From assembly GCA_001600455.1 (NCBI GenBank), contig BCKC01000003.1:4129056-4193055 (forward strand): a stretch of DNA of 64,000 bases, written 5' to 3'. The notes beneath the pieces were generated by a model that made no database searches, was not told the origin of the DNA, and saw nothing but the letters and a program-made list of their open reading frames with translations. Shown one piece after another: positions 43,852 through 55,700 of this stretch. Source of the DNA: Endocalyx cinctus. Taxonomy: Eukaryota; Ascomycota; Sordariomycetes; Amphisphaeriales; Apiosporaceae. The stretch's first letter is position 1. Each line of letters starts with the position of its first letter. Both the position numbers and the translations under genes were made by a program.

Positions 43852-44616
43852 ATGACTCAACCAGCCACTCGTCTATTGGCGAAGTCGACTTCCCACCTAC
43901 CCACCTCCTTGGCCCAGATCAGCCGCGGCATCGCACCCCGAAGCATAAGACCATTCTCGCAAACATGTAAACGACGAGCGGACGAAGACAGCCCTCCGAC
44001 GAGCCTTCCGGCTGCTCCGTCCAGCCTTCTCAGCAGGGTCTCCCGGACGCCTCAAGACCCGCGGCGGGCGGGGCCGGCGCGGGACGTGTCGGAGTCGCTG
44101 GGGACGATCATGCGAGAGCCGACGACGACGAACCTGGCCCAATCGACGGCGAGCCGGTCGCTGTACAAGGGGGATCCGTCGGCGCTCGGGTCGGCCGGTA
44201 AGCTGGACCCGACGGAGGAGATCGAAGGGTGGGGCCCGATCTACGAGCCGTGCCACTTCCACATCTACGCGCACAAGCACAACACGCACATCACCGTGAC
44301 CAAGCCGAACCGCGGCGCCATCCTGTCCATGTCGACGGGCCAGATCGGCTTCAAGCGGGGCAAGCGCGGCACGTACGACGGCGCTTACCAGCTCGCCGCC
44401 TTCGTCCTCGACCGGCTCAACCAGCTCGGCATGCACAAGAAGATCCACGCCCTCGAGGTCGTCCTCCGCGGCTTCGGCCAGGGGCGGGAGGCCGTCACCA
44501 AGGCCCTGCTCGGCGGCGAGGGACGCATGCTGAAGGATAAGATCATCAAGGTTTCCGACGCTACGAAATTGAAGTTCGGTGGTACGAGGAGTCCGAATCC
44601 AAGGAGACTGGGTTAA
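43852..44616 (+). CDS. Mitochondrial ribosomal protein uS11m
   Basis: Small-subunit mitochondrial ribosomal protein of the bacterial S11 family, 254 aa, one exon. Residues 1-40 form a presequence rich in Arg/Ser. The S11 domain occupies about 130-254: HFHIYAHKHNTHITVTKPNR, SMSTGQIGFKRGKRGTYDGA and ALEVVLRGFGQGREAVTKAL, with the basic tail GGTRSPNPRRLG. The yeast counterpart is Mrps18. The coding part from 44040 is markedly GC-rich compared with the flanks. Confidence 0.95.
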   Translation: MTQPATRLLAKSTSHLPTSLAQISRGIAPRSIRPFSQTCKRRADEDSPPTSLPAAPSSLLSRVSRTPQDPRRAGPARDVSESLGTIMREPTTTNLAQSTASRSLYKGDPSALGSAGKLDPTEEIEGWGPIYEPCHFHIYAHKHNTHITVTKPNRGAILSMSTGQIGFKRGKRGTYDGAYQLAAFVLDRLNQLGMHKKIHALEVVLRGFGQGREAVTKALLGGEGRMLKDKIIKVSDATKLKFGGTRSPNPRRLG

Positions 44617-45394
44617 AGAAAGAGTTATTGAATCGTTTAACCGATTTATTTCTTCCCCCTATTTCTTGTATATACAGCCGGTAGCGGCGTAAGTGACGAA
44701 GCTGAGGAAAGATAAAGGGAATTAAGTCAAATATTACAAACCGCAGCAAGAACACTGATAAGACAGGATCGGTGTCTGTATCATATTTAATTTTCACCAA
44801 AAATTAAGAGAAAAAAATATAAAGAGAGAGAGAAGACAGTATACATCAGAGAGACATGTATCTAACCTCTCTTTTCAATTTTAAATTGACCATGTGTGGC
44901 GTTGTGTGTGAGACCGCATTGCAAGGCGTTGTTGAAAGTAGAGAAGAGGTTAAAATAAGTGGAATACTTGCTCGATATTCGATTGGCAACATGAGCTATC
45001 ATTTGAAGAAGAAAAAGAGGTCAGAATTACGGGGTACAATGTTTTGATTTATGCAAGTAGCCATAGGTGATCAATCCAGTTATATACTGATCGTTGAATA
45101 AGTGACCACTAGTTGCTGCTACGGATACCGTACGTAGAATACTTGTCGTGTACTTGTTTGCAAAGGAAATAAAATTTGAAAGTATACTGCCTGCGATAGA
45201 AACCATCCATTGTTGCAATAGCATAGCGCTAAATAAGAATGCCAACCTTGGTATCAACAACGCCCGACCAAAAAGAGAAACGCCAGTAAATCCGAAAGAA
45301 GTCTTCCCAACTGTCCTGTCATCAACGCCATATGGTATACGCAATTTTCGACCGATCCAAATTCTCGTTCCGTCCTCCATTCGTATATATATTA
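44617..45394. other. Spacer between convergent genes
   Basis: 778 bases between the 3' ends of uS11m and the PPPDE gene. An AGAGAGAGAG run occurs near 44822. A 123-codon minus-strand ORF (45027-45398) has no protein-like signature. Nothing else seen. Confidence 0.35.
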
Positions 45395-46263
45395 TCACCT
45401 CTGAGCCCGAGGAGCCCTTTCCGAAGCGGGCAGACGCCGCCCGCTGCTATCTCTGATAGTACCCCTAGGAGGGGCCTCCTCCTCGCTATCCGAATTGTCG
45501 TCTTCGTCATCATCATCATCTTCTTCTTCTTCTTCGTCGCTACCTACGAGAGCAGGTCTTCTCGAACTATCGTGACGGAGCATCCTAGTCCCCTCATGAG
45601 CGTTAAACTCATCCTCGTCTTCTTCAGCGAGAAGCTCCCCGTCGGCGGTGTTATAATCGGGTGGCTCGATCCATTCGCGGGGGACGATGCAAGGGAAAGC
45701 GATACCGACGCTAGCAGCGCGATTGAGCCAGTTAGGCCCGGGCCTGCCGGTCAAGCGTTGGCACAAGTAGCTGGTAAAATGATTGCAGTTCTTGTGCAGG
45801 AGATTGTAGTCGACGCCAGCGAACTCGTCCGACGCCCTTTTGATAATGCCGTCTATCTCCTGCGGGGTCGCGAAGGTAAACCCTTGGAGGATCTCGGTCC
45901 GAAAGGTGCCTCCAGGAGGTTCCAGCTTGGGTCGAGTCCAGTAGACACCCGTGATGCCACGCTTATCGTGCCCGCCATATGCGTACTCTTTACCGTTAAT
46001 TACGACGCCCGAGTGTAAAAGAGAAGCCCCTAATGTCCAGAGGGCGGAAGAGATTCGACCGGGCTATTGAAGAGAAACACGAGTTAGTTTATACGATATG
46101 GACAAAATATGGGTGCAAAATATGGGTGCCTAGAAAAGGGTGGAGTACATACGGGTAAGAGGTCGTAGACATTAATGACAACTTCAGTTCTTGTCAAAGA
46201 TAAAGTTGATCTATGTGATGGTCTTGAAGACCTCACGGACGAGGTGGATTTTCTTCCAGACAT
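45395..46263 (-). CDS. PPPDE/DeSI-type deSUMOylating-like cysteine peptidase
   Basis: A papain-fold thiol peptidase of the PPPDE (DUF862, DeSI) family, 259 aa, expected to remove SUMO or ubiquitin. The model is complement(join(45395..46063, 46153..46263)). The 37-codon first exon ends VVINVYDLLP and an 89-nt intron (GTATGT...CAATAG) joins it to PGRISSALWTLGASLLHSGV. The catalytic pair is His in SLLHSGVVINGKEYAYGGH and Cys in LLHKNCNHFTSYLCQRL. After WLNRAASVGIAFPC comes a low-complexity acidic tail (DEEEEEDDDDDEDD) and a basic end. It is divergent from OLA1 over 1.3 kb. Confidence 0.92.
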
Positions 46264-47575
46264 GGGAAGAGGATTTTTTGGATGTTCGAGAGGAGTTGCT
46301 TATACTGGTGTAATTCTTAAACAGCGGGGAAAAGGTAGAAGGTAGAAGGTAAAAGGTCAGTAAGTACCTATACCATTTACTACCTAACCTAAGGATATAT
46401 CGCTGGTTGAATATGATTTGACTACACGACTTCACAGGTTGTAACAATTCAACGGACGGGATAAAGTTGGAGATGAGATAGAAGGGATCTCATAAGCAAT
46501 GAATTTACCGGATTTAGGTAAAATAGATGTAAAGATAATATTTTGAGACGGTAGGTTTCACGTTTCTAGGTAGGACTGAATAGGCGATGATGGTAGCGAT
46601 ACTACATCAAGCTAAGCTGAGAGTTTCTCCATTTAGCGTAGGGTTGACTGGTAGGATCTAAACGAAAGCGGCATAGATATGCAATGCACTTCTAAAGTTA
46701 GTGACTGTTTATTACGCATCGTAAGCGGCTGAGTTAATTTATTTGCAAAACAAACCCAAATCATTGGGTAAATGGGAGAGATGTGGCAAATGATGTGGCT
46801 AAAGAGTTGAGGCTAGTACAGTAAAAAGAAAGAGATAATGATAATGATAACGATAAGAGTTGATAATGAATTCCAAGGTTGTTGATAACAGATAACATTA
46901 TCAAAACCCCGCTCTAATTATAATATCGGTTTAATAGAAATACCGATTTACCGGCCTATTCCGAACCTCAAGGGTTTAAAATAAAATAAAATAAAAAAAT
47001 AAAAATCCGTACTCCGTACTCCGTACGAATATTGAATTTTGATTGGGCCCCACCACACCATACAAAAATTTTAATTTTTTAAATTTTGAATTTTTTTCCT
47101 TCTTCTCTCTCTTCATGCCTCAAAAAGGCCGGCCTAGTTTTTTTCTCCCAAAAACTTGTGCCTACCAAAAAATAAATAAAGAGAAATCAATGAAGCTAAA
47201 TATTTGGATTAAGCACCCCGAAAAGGCGCATTATCCTGTAAATTTATATATTTTGTAATACATAAATTATACATATAAATAAGCTTTACAAGAAGTGAAA
47301 GGCAAAAAGACAAGACAAGACAAGACAAGACAATATAAAAAAAAAAAAAAAAAAAAAAAAAGGCTGCTTAAGACAGCCTATAAAGTCAATCAGCCACGGC
47401 TTCCCTCATTTTCCCCACACTTCCTTTCGCTTCTTTTCCGCTCCCGCGTCTTTTTCAACCTATCGCAGCTAGTTCTGCTTTTTTTTCATTCTCTCGTTTC
47501 CCCTCAGTGACCGTGCCTAGCTGCACCACCTTTTATCTCACAACTCGTTCTTACGCCCATAAAAAACGATCAAAA
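46264..47575. promoter_or_regulatory. Divergent upstream region of PPPDE and OLA1 genes
   Basis: 1312 bases, AT-rich, with three CCGTACT units (47008-47026), a tandem (GACAA)n near 47311-47333, and an A run near 47338-47360. A pyrimidine-rich stretch (47395-47510) directly precedes the OLA1 start, as is usual for highly expressed fungal genes. No ORF supported. Confidence 0.5.
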
Positions 47576-49124
47576 ATGCCTCCCAAGAAGCAAGTGGTCG
47601 AAGAGAAGATATTACTAGGTCGTCCTGGTAATAACTTGAAGAGTGGAATTGTTGGTCTTGCCAACGTAGGCAAATCGACCTTGTTCCAGGCCATCACCAA
47701 ATGTACACTTGGTAACCCCGCCGTACGTATTTTATCTCCCTAGCCTCTTTTTTTTTTTTTTTTCCTTTGTCCCTCTCCATCACTACCATCCTCTTAGATA
47801 TAATAGAAAAACTTCCAAAGGGTTTAAAATTCAACAATTGAGCTAACGTCTATAAATCTAGAACTTTCCTTATGCCACCATCGACCCGGAAGAATCTCGT
47901 GTCATCGTTCCAGACGAACGTTATGACTGGCTATGCGAAAAATATAACCCCAAATCTCGGGTACCAGCCCATTTAACCATTTATGATATCGCTGGTCTTA
48001 CCCGAGGTGCCTCGACCGGTGCCGGTCTTGGTAATGCTTTCTTGTCCCACATCCGCGCCGTCGACGCTATCTTCCAAGTCGTGCGATGTTTCGACGATGC
48101 CGAGATTATCCACGTCGAAGGCGATGTCAACCCCGTCCGTGACTTAGACATTATTGCTGAAGAGCTGCGTCTAAAGGATATCGAGTTCGTAGAGAAAGCT
48201 CTAGAGAACTCCAAGAAGAAGACCAGATTAGGTGGTCAGAGTTTGGAGTTGAAGAAGGCCAAAGAAGATGAGGCCACAATAGAAAAGGTTCTTGCCTGGG
48301 TACAGGACGGCAAAGACGTCCGGAAAGGTGCCTGGTCTCCCAAGGAGGTAAGACATCAACATTTCTTCCATTTCTTTTCGCAATCAAAACCACCTTTTCT
48401 ATGATGACAAAGGGCCATAGCGCCTGATCTAATCCCAGCTCTTCGAATGCCTCAAAAATACAACGCAGAGTGCATACTGTGATAAAACCATACTCTGATT
48501 CTTGAATCTCAGCCCATTTTCTATATTTGAAGTACGTTTTTAGAGATTCCTGACAGCTGACATTATCCGCAGGTTGAGGTCATAAACACCCTTTTCCTCC
48601 TTACGGCCAAGCCGGTTGTATATCTAGTCAACTTGTCCGAGAAGGATTACACTCGAAAGAAGAACAAGCATCTATCTAAGATTGCCGAGTGGATGAAGGA
48701 ACATGCCGCCGGCGATCCTATCCTCCCCATCTCGGTCGCTTTTGAAGAGCGACTGACCCATTTTGAGAGCGAGGCGGCCGCGGCCGAGGAATGCAAGAAC
48801 ATAGGTATTGAATCCGCTCTTCCTAAGATCATCACTACCATGCGGAAAGCATTGCATCTCGGTAGCTTCTTCACCACCGGTACCGATGAAGTGAGGCAAT
48901 GGACCATCAGAATGGGTACCAAGGCCCCGCAAGCCGCCGGTGTTATCCATACCGACTTCGAGAAGACTTTCATCCAGGCTGTAGTTTACAACTTCAGCGT
49001 CCTGAAGGAGCTCGGCGACGAATCCGAGGTCAAGTCGAAGGGCAAAGTCATGACCAAAGGAAAGGATTACGTCATTGAGGACGGCGATATCCTACTGATC
49101 AAGGCCGGTGCGGCCAAGGGTTAA
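47576..49124 (+). CDS. OLA1: Obg-like ATPase 1 (YchF/OLA1 family)
   Basis: Cytosolic P-loop ATPase that associates with the ribosome and proteasome, 394 aa, the usual length. The model is join(47576..47722, 47862..48347, 48573..49124). The G1 motif is [13 protein letters not shown]3 is [10 protein letters not shown], and the NxxE motif (NLSE), replacing the NKxD of true GTPases, explains ATP preference. A TGS domain at about 300-390 ([20 protein letters not shown]) ends [13 protein letters not shown]. Introns are 139 nt (GTACGT...TCTAG) and 225 nt (GTAAGA...CGCAG). The ATG at 47576 follows CAAAA, a good fungal context. Confidence 0.96.
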
Positions 49125-50059
49125 GCGTGCTTCGCTTATACCTGGCCCAAAAACAAAAAAGTATAGAGTAGAGATGATATATATCCTCGAAATGAATGAA
49201 TAAATAAATAATTGATATCAATTGTATTACTGCTTCAAGTTGAAACTGCGTGATATCTCCATCTTGCCACCGACCATGGAAGTTCAAGCGATCGTTGAAT
49301 TTGTGGTTAGCAAGTTATTTATCGTGTACAAATAGACTTAACATAGCTAGCTAGGGAAGAAGATTCTCCAATAGAGCAATAAAAATACCGTAGCTAAGCT
49401 ACGAATTACATGAACATATCTCCTTCATCTTTTCATATCTCCTCTATCTAAATGGACATAATACCAACATCAAGTATCTATCTATCTCACAATACCCCCC
49501 CTCCTTTACCGCGTAGCCGATCGATACCTACCTACCTACCTACTTCATCTATTCAGTAAGTCCTCCTCTCCTTTTTCCCTACACCCCTACATTCGTATAA
49601 CGGTACTCTACCGTTTTCCGTGAAAGGTTAAAATAAAAACTGAGGGAAGGGAGAGCTCTTGATGCATTTTCAGGATAACATGTTTATATAGATGGGATGG
49701 ACCGGTGTGAATATTTACCTGTTAGTTCCTTTCTCGCTCTCTTTTTGACAGATCGAGAGATTTAAGATAGGTAGATAGATATACCGCCAAGAGGGAGACA
49801 ATGCTTGGAGAGTTAATACCAAGTCGGTCATCAAGTTTCTGGCTTGTTTGATAGCGTCCTTTTTCCCCTGACAACATATCAAGAGAAGAGGTTTTATTTT
49901 ACTTTACTTTCTTTTTGTTCTTTTTCCTCATCAAAAGCTCTAAGAGAAGACTACATTCATACATATAAATATACTACATGCATAAACCCGGGGTATAATA
50001 ATAAAGACATATATTTCATTCCTTTTTTTTCGCCTTTTCTCTCTCTCTCTCTCGTCCTT
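49125..50059. other. Spacer between convergent OLA1 and APC2
   Basis: 935 bases of 3' flanks. Contains CTACCTACCTACCTAC microrepeats near 49527 and a (CT)n run just downstream of the APC2 stop at 50038-50053. No gene seen. Confidence 0.4.
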
Positions 50060-52714
50060 TTACTTCTTCACGAGCTTATACTTCCCACCCGCGAGCTCCA
50101 GCTCCTCGTCCGAAACTTTCTCCCCCAAAAACTCCTGCAGCTCCTCGTTGCTCCAGGGGAAATCGGGGATAAACATCTTCATCATCATCGCGATCTGGGG
50201 CAGGGGCATGGTAGAACTCGAGTTGGTCAGCATGCCGACGATGAACTGCCAGTAGACCGCCCGCTTCTCCTTATCCTTCTCGCTCATCTTTGGTTTTCGC
50301 GGCGTCGAGGCGGCGGCGGCAGAAGTGACGGATCCGCTCGCGTTGTTTGCGACCGCGGCGGACGAAGATGATAGAGGACCGGTCGCTTCGGATTCTTCCA
50401 ATTCCGAAAGTCGCTCGATCACGACGTACACGTTATCCGGCTGCTGTTTCCGGAGGACGCGCTTCTTCACCCAAAAGTCCAAGGCCGCGCCTAGCAGGTC
50501 CTCGTCCATCTCGAGCTTCATCCACAGGTCGTCGAAGGCCCATCTGGGGGTGTTCTCTTCGCTGAACGCGTTGATCACGGCGGCTTCGTACGTATGCACC
50601 TCCTCCACCAGGGTGCGGTCCTCGAACTCGAGCTCGACGGTGGCCTGGCCGAGGTGGTTGAGCCACTTGATCTTGCGCGAGTGCTTGAGGTGCTCGAACA
50701 TGGTCTCGTACGTGTTCTGCATCTCCGCGACCGCAGGCGGCAGGTGGAAGCGCTCCTCCCCTAGCTCGGGCCAGTAGAGGCGCGAAAGGATCCGGGCGTG
50801 GATCGTCCACTCGCGGCCGTCCTTGTCGGGATGGTTCATAGCGCCGCGGTGGATGACGTTGTCGAGCCTCCTGGAGTCGTGGATGTCTCTTATCATCACG
50901 TCGCAGGCTTGCAAAGCCGACTCTCCGAATCGCTTCTTCAGGAGGTCGAGCACGCTCCCCTCTTGCTTAAAGGCTACTTGCTCGGATAATAGGCGTTCAC
51001 CGATGATATTTTGGAATTCTTTTATGAAAACCTCGGGGGCTCCAAGAGCGCTGATGAGCGTTCCGATGACGTCCTCGGACCTACGACGTTTATAGTTGGA
51101 CCCGGCGTCTATGGGAGGTGGTATCCAGGTTAGGTCATCCCATTCCTCGTCTTGTTTTTCCGTCCGGTACTGAGACGGATCGTATAACAGCTCGACGAGT
51201 TCGACCAGTTTCGTCTTACGGGCATCTGAGTCGACCTCTTTGGGATTCGAAAGCAGACCTGAGACGATAATGCGAACCGCGTCTTCTCTAGTGCAGAGAT
51301 AAAGCTGCAGGGAGTAGGCAACTCGGTCAAGCAGGACTTTAGAATGATCAAGTGCATGAAAAGTACGGATCATGGCAATATATGTACGAAGAATATCTAA
51401 CGTTGAACGGCCAGAGTGAAGCAAACGACTCTGCAGTGCGCTCGAGAATGTATCAGTGAGCTGCAGCCGTCTCTGCGGCGTCGTGACCGCGAAACGGAGG
51501 TCGTTGACACCACCCTCGCTACTCGGCCAGCTCATAACTATGTCGAATAGCTCGTTCATACGGAGGGAAGCAAGTCTCCCGATACCTATCTCCTTCCACT
51601 TCTCTACATCGGTCCAAGAGACCTCCACACCACCGAGGGCGTTGGTCACTTCGACCGCCAGTCGAGCATATTGATTCTCGATCCAATCCGATAGCTGCCT
51701 CATACACCGAGGCTGCGATATCTGGTGGCCAGGAAGCAAGAGTTTCATCTCCTTGTCCGGATCTGGCTCCCACGTTCCGGTGAAGGATTCTCGTATGTAC
51801 GTGACCATCATGCCGTCCAGTAGCTCGGCAAACAGAATCTGGAATCTTTCCCCTGAGAGACCCACTTGAGACAACGACTGCACAAGTTGTACCAGCTCCT
51901 CTCTGGAGCTCTGGACTGGGTCACCAATCGCCGAAGTCGCGCTCTGGTCTAATAGGTCCGCTCCCAGGATTGTCTTCATGAGAGATCCCAAAACCTCTCT
52001 TATTGCATTCACGAGGCCCTGAGACATGGAATTACCCACGATAGCATGCAAGTCTAAACGGAACTTTCGCAGGGCGCGGTCCGCCTGGTCTTGGTCCATG
52101 ACGCGTTTGATCAAGGCCAGGCCATACAGGTACTGCCTATAAGCGGCTTCCAAGGTCCTGACGGTACCCAGGAGTACCTGCCTCTGGTCTGCGTACCCGT
52201 CGCAGACGCCAAGAAGCGGCATGACGTGGCTGACGAAATGTAAGCGCACCTGCTGCGTGTGCCAGGAGAGCAGGTCCTCCGTGTGCGCGGCCAGGGGGAG
52301 GCGCGAGGAGGGGTTCAGCACGTCCAGCAGCGCATCCTCGAATCCGTCATCGACCAGGTCTTGCGAGTTGGGCAACGAGCCGAACGAGTCCTCGATGGTG
52401 ACGGAAGGGGGCAAGGCGATGCGCGAGGTCACCATGTGCCACGATCGATCAAATCGAGTCTGATGGGCCGCGTGGGAATTCTCAGGGGAGGAAGCCAATG
52501 AGAAGCGAGCATGGGGCGAATGGGGCGAGGGGAGGTTCAAAGCAGTCATCGGCTTCCTAGGCGTCTGGAGCAAGGGACCCCCGAAAGTCTGACCTTGCTC
52601 GACGTAATGAGCGGATGGAGTTGAGGTGGGTGTGGGCTGTGAAAAGTCGGTTGGAAAAACAGATTGGATTGCCTTCCTGCGCCGCACATTCCACCTTGTG
52701 TCTGTCGTCGTCAT
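50060..52714 (-). CDS. APC2: Anaphase-promoting complex subunit 2 (cullin homologue)
   Basis: Cullin-type scaffold of the APC/C ubiquitin ligase, which drives anaphase and mitotic exit in the nucleus, 884 aa in one exon. The N-terminus is disordered with many SP/TP sites (PLLQTPRKP, NLPSPHSPH), typical of CDK-regulated proteins. Cullin repeats cover the middle. The cullin homology region contains LSRLYWPELGEERFHLPPAV and KIKWLNHLGQATVELEFED. The C-terminal winged helix (APC2 domain) is FIVGMLTNSSSTMPLPQIAM and ends GGKYKLVKK. Length is close to other ascomycete APC2 proteins. Confidence 0.95.
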   Translation of the reverse strand: MTTTDTRWNVRRRKAIQSVFPTDFSQPTPTSTPSAHYVEQGQTFGGPLLQTPRKPMTALNLPSPHSPHARFSLASSPENSHAAHQTRFDRSWHMVTSRIALPPSVTIEDSFGSLPNSQDLVDDGFEDALLDVLNPSSRLPLAAHTEDLLSWHTQQVRLHFVSHVMPLLGVCDGYADQRQVLLGTVRTLEAAYRQYLYGLALIKRVMDQDQADRALRKFRLDLHAIVGNSMSQGLVNAIREVLGSLMKTILGADLLDQSATSAIGDPVQSSREELVQLVQSLSQVGLSGERFQILFAELLDGMMVTYIRESFTGTWEPDPDKEMKLLLPGHQISQPRCMRQLSDWIENQYARLAVEVTNALGGVEVSWTDVEKWKEIGIGRLASLRMNELFDIVMSWPSSEGGVNDLRFAVTTPQRRLQLTDTFSSALQSRLLHSGRSTLDILRTYIAMIRTFHALDHSKVLLDRVAYSLQLYLCTREDAVRIIVSGLLSNPKEVDSDARKTKLVELVELLYDPSQYRTEKQDEEWDDLTWIPPPIDAGSNYKRRRSEDVIGTLISALGAPEVFIKEFQNIIGERLLSEQVAFKQEGSVLDLLKKRFGESALQACDVMIRDIHDSRRLDNVIHRGAMNHPDKDGREWTIHARILSRLYWPELGEERFHLPPAVAEMQNTYETMFEHLKHSRKIKWLNHLGQATVELEFEDRTLVEEVHTYEAAVINAFSEENTPRWAFDDLWMKLEMDEDLLGAALDFWVKKRVLRKQQPDNVYVVIERLSELEESEATGPLSSSSAAVANNASGSVTSAAAASTPRKPKMSEKDKEKRAVYWQFIVGMLTNSSSTMPLPQIAMMMKMFIPDFPWSNEELQEFLGEKVSDEELELAGGKYKLVKK

Positions 52715-55700
52715 GATTATTTTCTAAATTTCTCCTACTTTAGCAAAGGTGGTGTGGACCATAATGCTAAGGAAGACTCGGACGATAATAGTCAGTCGTC
52801 TAATTAATGTAGAAGGAGCAGTATTGAACGACCCATTATTGTTATTTTTGATACTCGGTAATCAAATAGCATCAACGTCGGGACCGGCCCCGATTAAGGG
52901 TTTAAAATAACAAGTGATATTTTAGCTTCGTTAGAGAAGTATGTACAACCACGTAAGGAGGTTAGTGATAATCTATTCTCATAGTGAAAGCCAACAATCA
53001 CGAATTGTTATTTGATGATATTTGGTGTTGTTGAGGGGCAATGGACTAGACAAGTGAGGCGTTGACGGTAATATTGGGGTCGTTTTGGTAGGCGGTGAGA
53101 TTTTGGAATCGTGGCTGGGATAGTTTAGGTTATGTTAGGTAGTAAGACGCGCGCGTTTAGTGAATCTACGCACTATATTTTATGCGCTAAAAGCTTAGTC
53201 GCATGGCGGTGCAACGGCATAAAACTAACTACTAATTATACTCCGTACATAATTAATTAATGTAAGATATGGATTCGTCGGAACAACTTTAATAAACTGC
53301 TTACATTTAGATCACTACATTAACATACTATTACAGTATACATTAATGAATCCGTGTGTATATTATTATACATATTTGGATAATAATATATGCCTACATA
53401 GTAGGTACATATCCGTACGGATATAGCGTATGTAAGAGCTGAAAATGGGGCTTTAACGGCTGAGAAGATTTAACACAGTGTCTCATCATTTAGTGAATTT
53501 AATGAGGTCACATTTTACTGATTACTCATTGCTCATTTATGACTCCTAAGCAAATGAATGTAACGGTTGGAGTTTACCTAGGCTCCTAGGTAACCTTCGA
53601 GGGATCTACTCTTATACGAAATGTGCTTCTTTGAAAGCACCAATCGCATTTTATAAAAAAAAAAAAAGCAAGACAATATACGTAAACCTTTGGTTACACG
53701 TTGTATTCACCAGAGAAAAGAGAGCTGAGTAAGTGATTTGCAATCTCATATACTCGATCTAGACGTAGATAGTTACGTTAAGGAGGTAAACTATTACAAT
53801 ACCGTAGTGTTATTCATAAATATAAAAATAAATCAACCTATGAATTATTGGATTTGGATCCGAGTGACAACTTGAATCAAAATTACCATCATGAATACTG
53901 TCATACCATCCTCATTTACCATACCATTGACGTATGACAAGACAAACCTCCTCTACCGGCGCGATACTTTTTTTTTTTTGTCTCTTTCTCTCTCCCAAAT
54001 GTCAGGGGAAGATATTAATAAACTCTTCTCCCCATTTACCCTACTTTGTAATGAAAAATTTCGCTATCCAAGGGGGGCAAATTATATTAAAAAGAAGTAT
54101 GAGTGCGGCGCATGCTTTATGCCATAGGCCAGAGATACGCATAGTGCGTATAAGAAGCGAATCTGATTTGATTACATTTTTCATGTCTCATCTTTTTTTC
54201 AATTTTTTTTTTCTTTTATTTTTTTTTAACCAAATTAAGCACACCATCTCTAAAAGAAGGGCCCCCAAGTTGACCTTGATCACTTTTCACCCAATCGTTC
54301 TCGTAGGGGGTGTGAGTTTGAACGGCGTAGTACTAGATACCTATTATTCTCCAACTGCTGAAAAGAAAAAAAGTTATAAAAATCTGACATCCATGCATAT
54401 ATTGTTGGGTTAAAATCGTAAGATTTTACTGTTCTGAAAAATGAAGTTATTATTGTTGTTGATGTTGTGAAATAATTCTGCTAGTCAGAATTATTTCGAG
54501 TGTAAGTGAGCTGGCGTACAGGCCAGCTCCGCACTGGCCACATACACCAGCCTGTGGCTGGTGATGTGGCTGGTGTGGCTTATACTCCAGCTAGCTACTA
54601 ATAATCAACATATATACTTACATAACATATATATATCTAGGCATATACATATCTGCTACTTTTATATGTATATGCATATATGCCCCAACGGGTTGGTAAC
54701 ACATCATTGTATATTTGTATATACACTATATCTCCTTTTTGGAATCCCTCATATCCATTCCAGCACCGTCCAAGGTTCGCGTAACAATACGACATGCGTC
54801 TGAAAGGCGCATAGGAACGGCACAATGTGTCAGCTCGACGCACCTCTACCAGTTCATCGAGGTAAAAAAAAAAAAAAAAAAGAAATATTCAACTGGCGTA
54901 TATGCTAGGATCAAGTTCAAAAACATGCCATCTTTGCGGATTTATTTATGTATCTTGGGTTGATTTGAGTGTGATTGTGTATGATTGTACAGTATAAAAA
55001 TATGTCCGCTAGAACCTGAGGAAGAAGTTTAAATATGAATTTATGCCTATTTTGATTGGATCGACGGTCTCAAATCTTTTTTTAAACATAAAGTAACCTG
55101 TAACCTTACTTTTCAGCCAAAGGAGGGGGGGAGGGGTGAACGAATAAAGAGAATAAAAGACCGGCCGAATGTACCACCTCCCCCCCTTCTGACAGTCACC
55201 CCCATTGGGCGATTGGACGGCATAAAAAACATGACATTTTAGGGCTGACGTCGATAGCGACCTATACTAGTAGCTGTGACACTACACCACATTGACTTGG
55301 TGTATCTCGCGTTACTACTCTATCTAGAACTAGCTCCCATCCCAGCATAGCGAAACCAAAACAGTCATCTCTCTCTGTAATCATCGAATATAAGATTTCT
55401 CTTTTTTATCGCCGTATTTACCGTACCCTATTCGTAGAATACGGGTAGACGACGTAATCATCTCACGTGTGAATTGGCTCAAGTTCACCCAAATACAACT
55501 GAAAAGGGTTAAAAAGGGACTTTATGCATGTAATACAGTATGTACTGGACTTATGCGGATATTTCTCCCCTCGGGATGAGGGGGGTGTTGAAAAGCCGGT
55601 CGGGGAAGAGTCTTTTTTTTTCCCCTTGGCTTGGGTCACTTGTTGTCTAAATTTTTTTTCTTTTCTAAAAGCAATCCCTGCCAAAAAAGAACCTGAACTC

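Noticed and set aside
53934..54413. 159-codon + strand ORF in the gene desert
   Set aside because: Phe/Lys-rich composition from T and A runs, no motif, no splice-supported extension.
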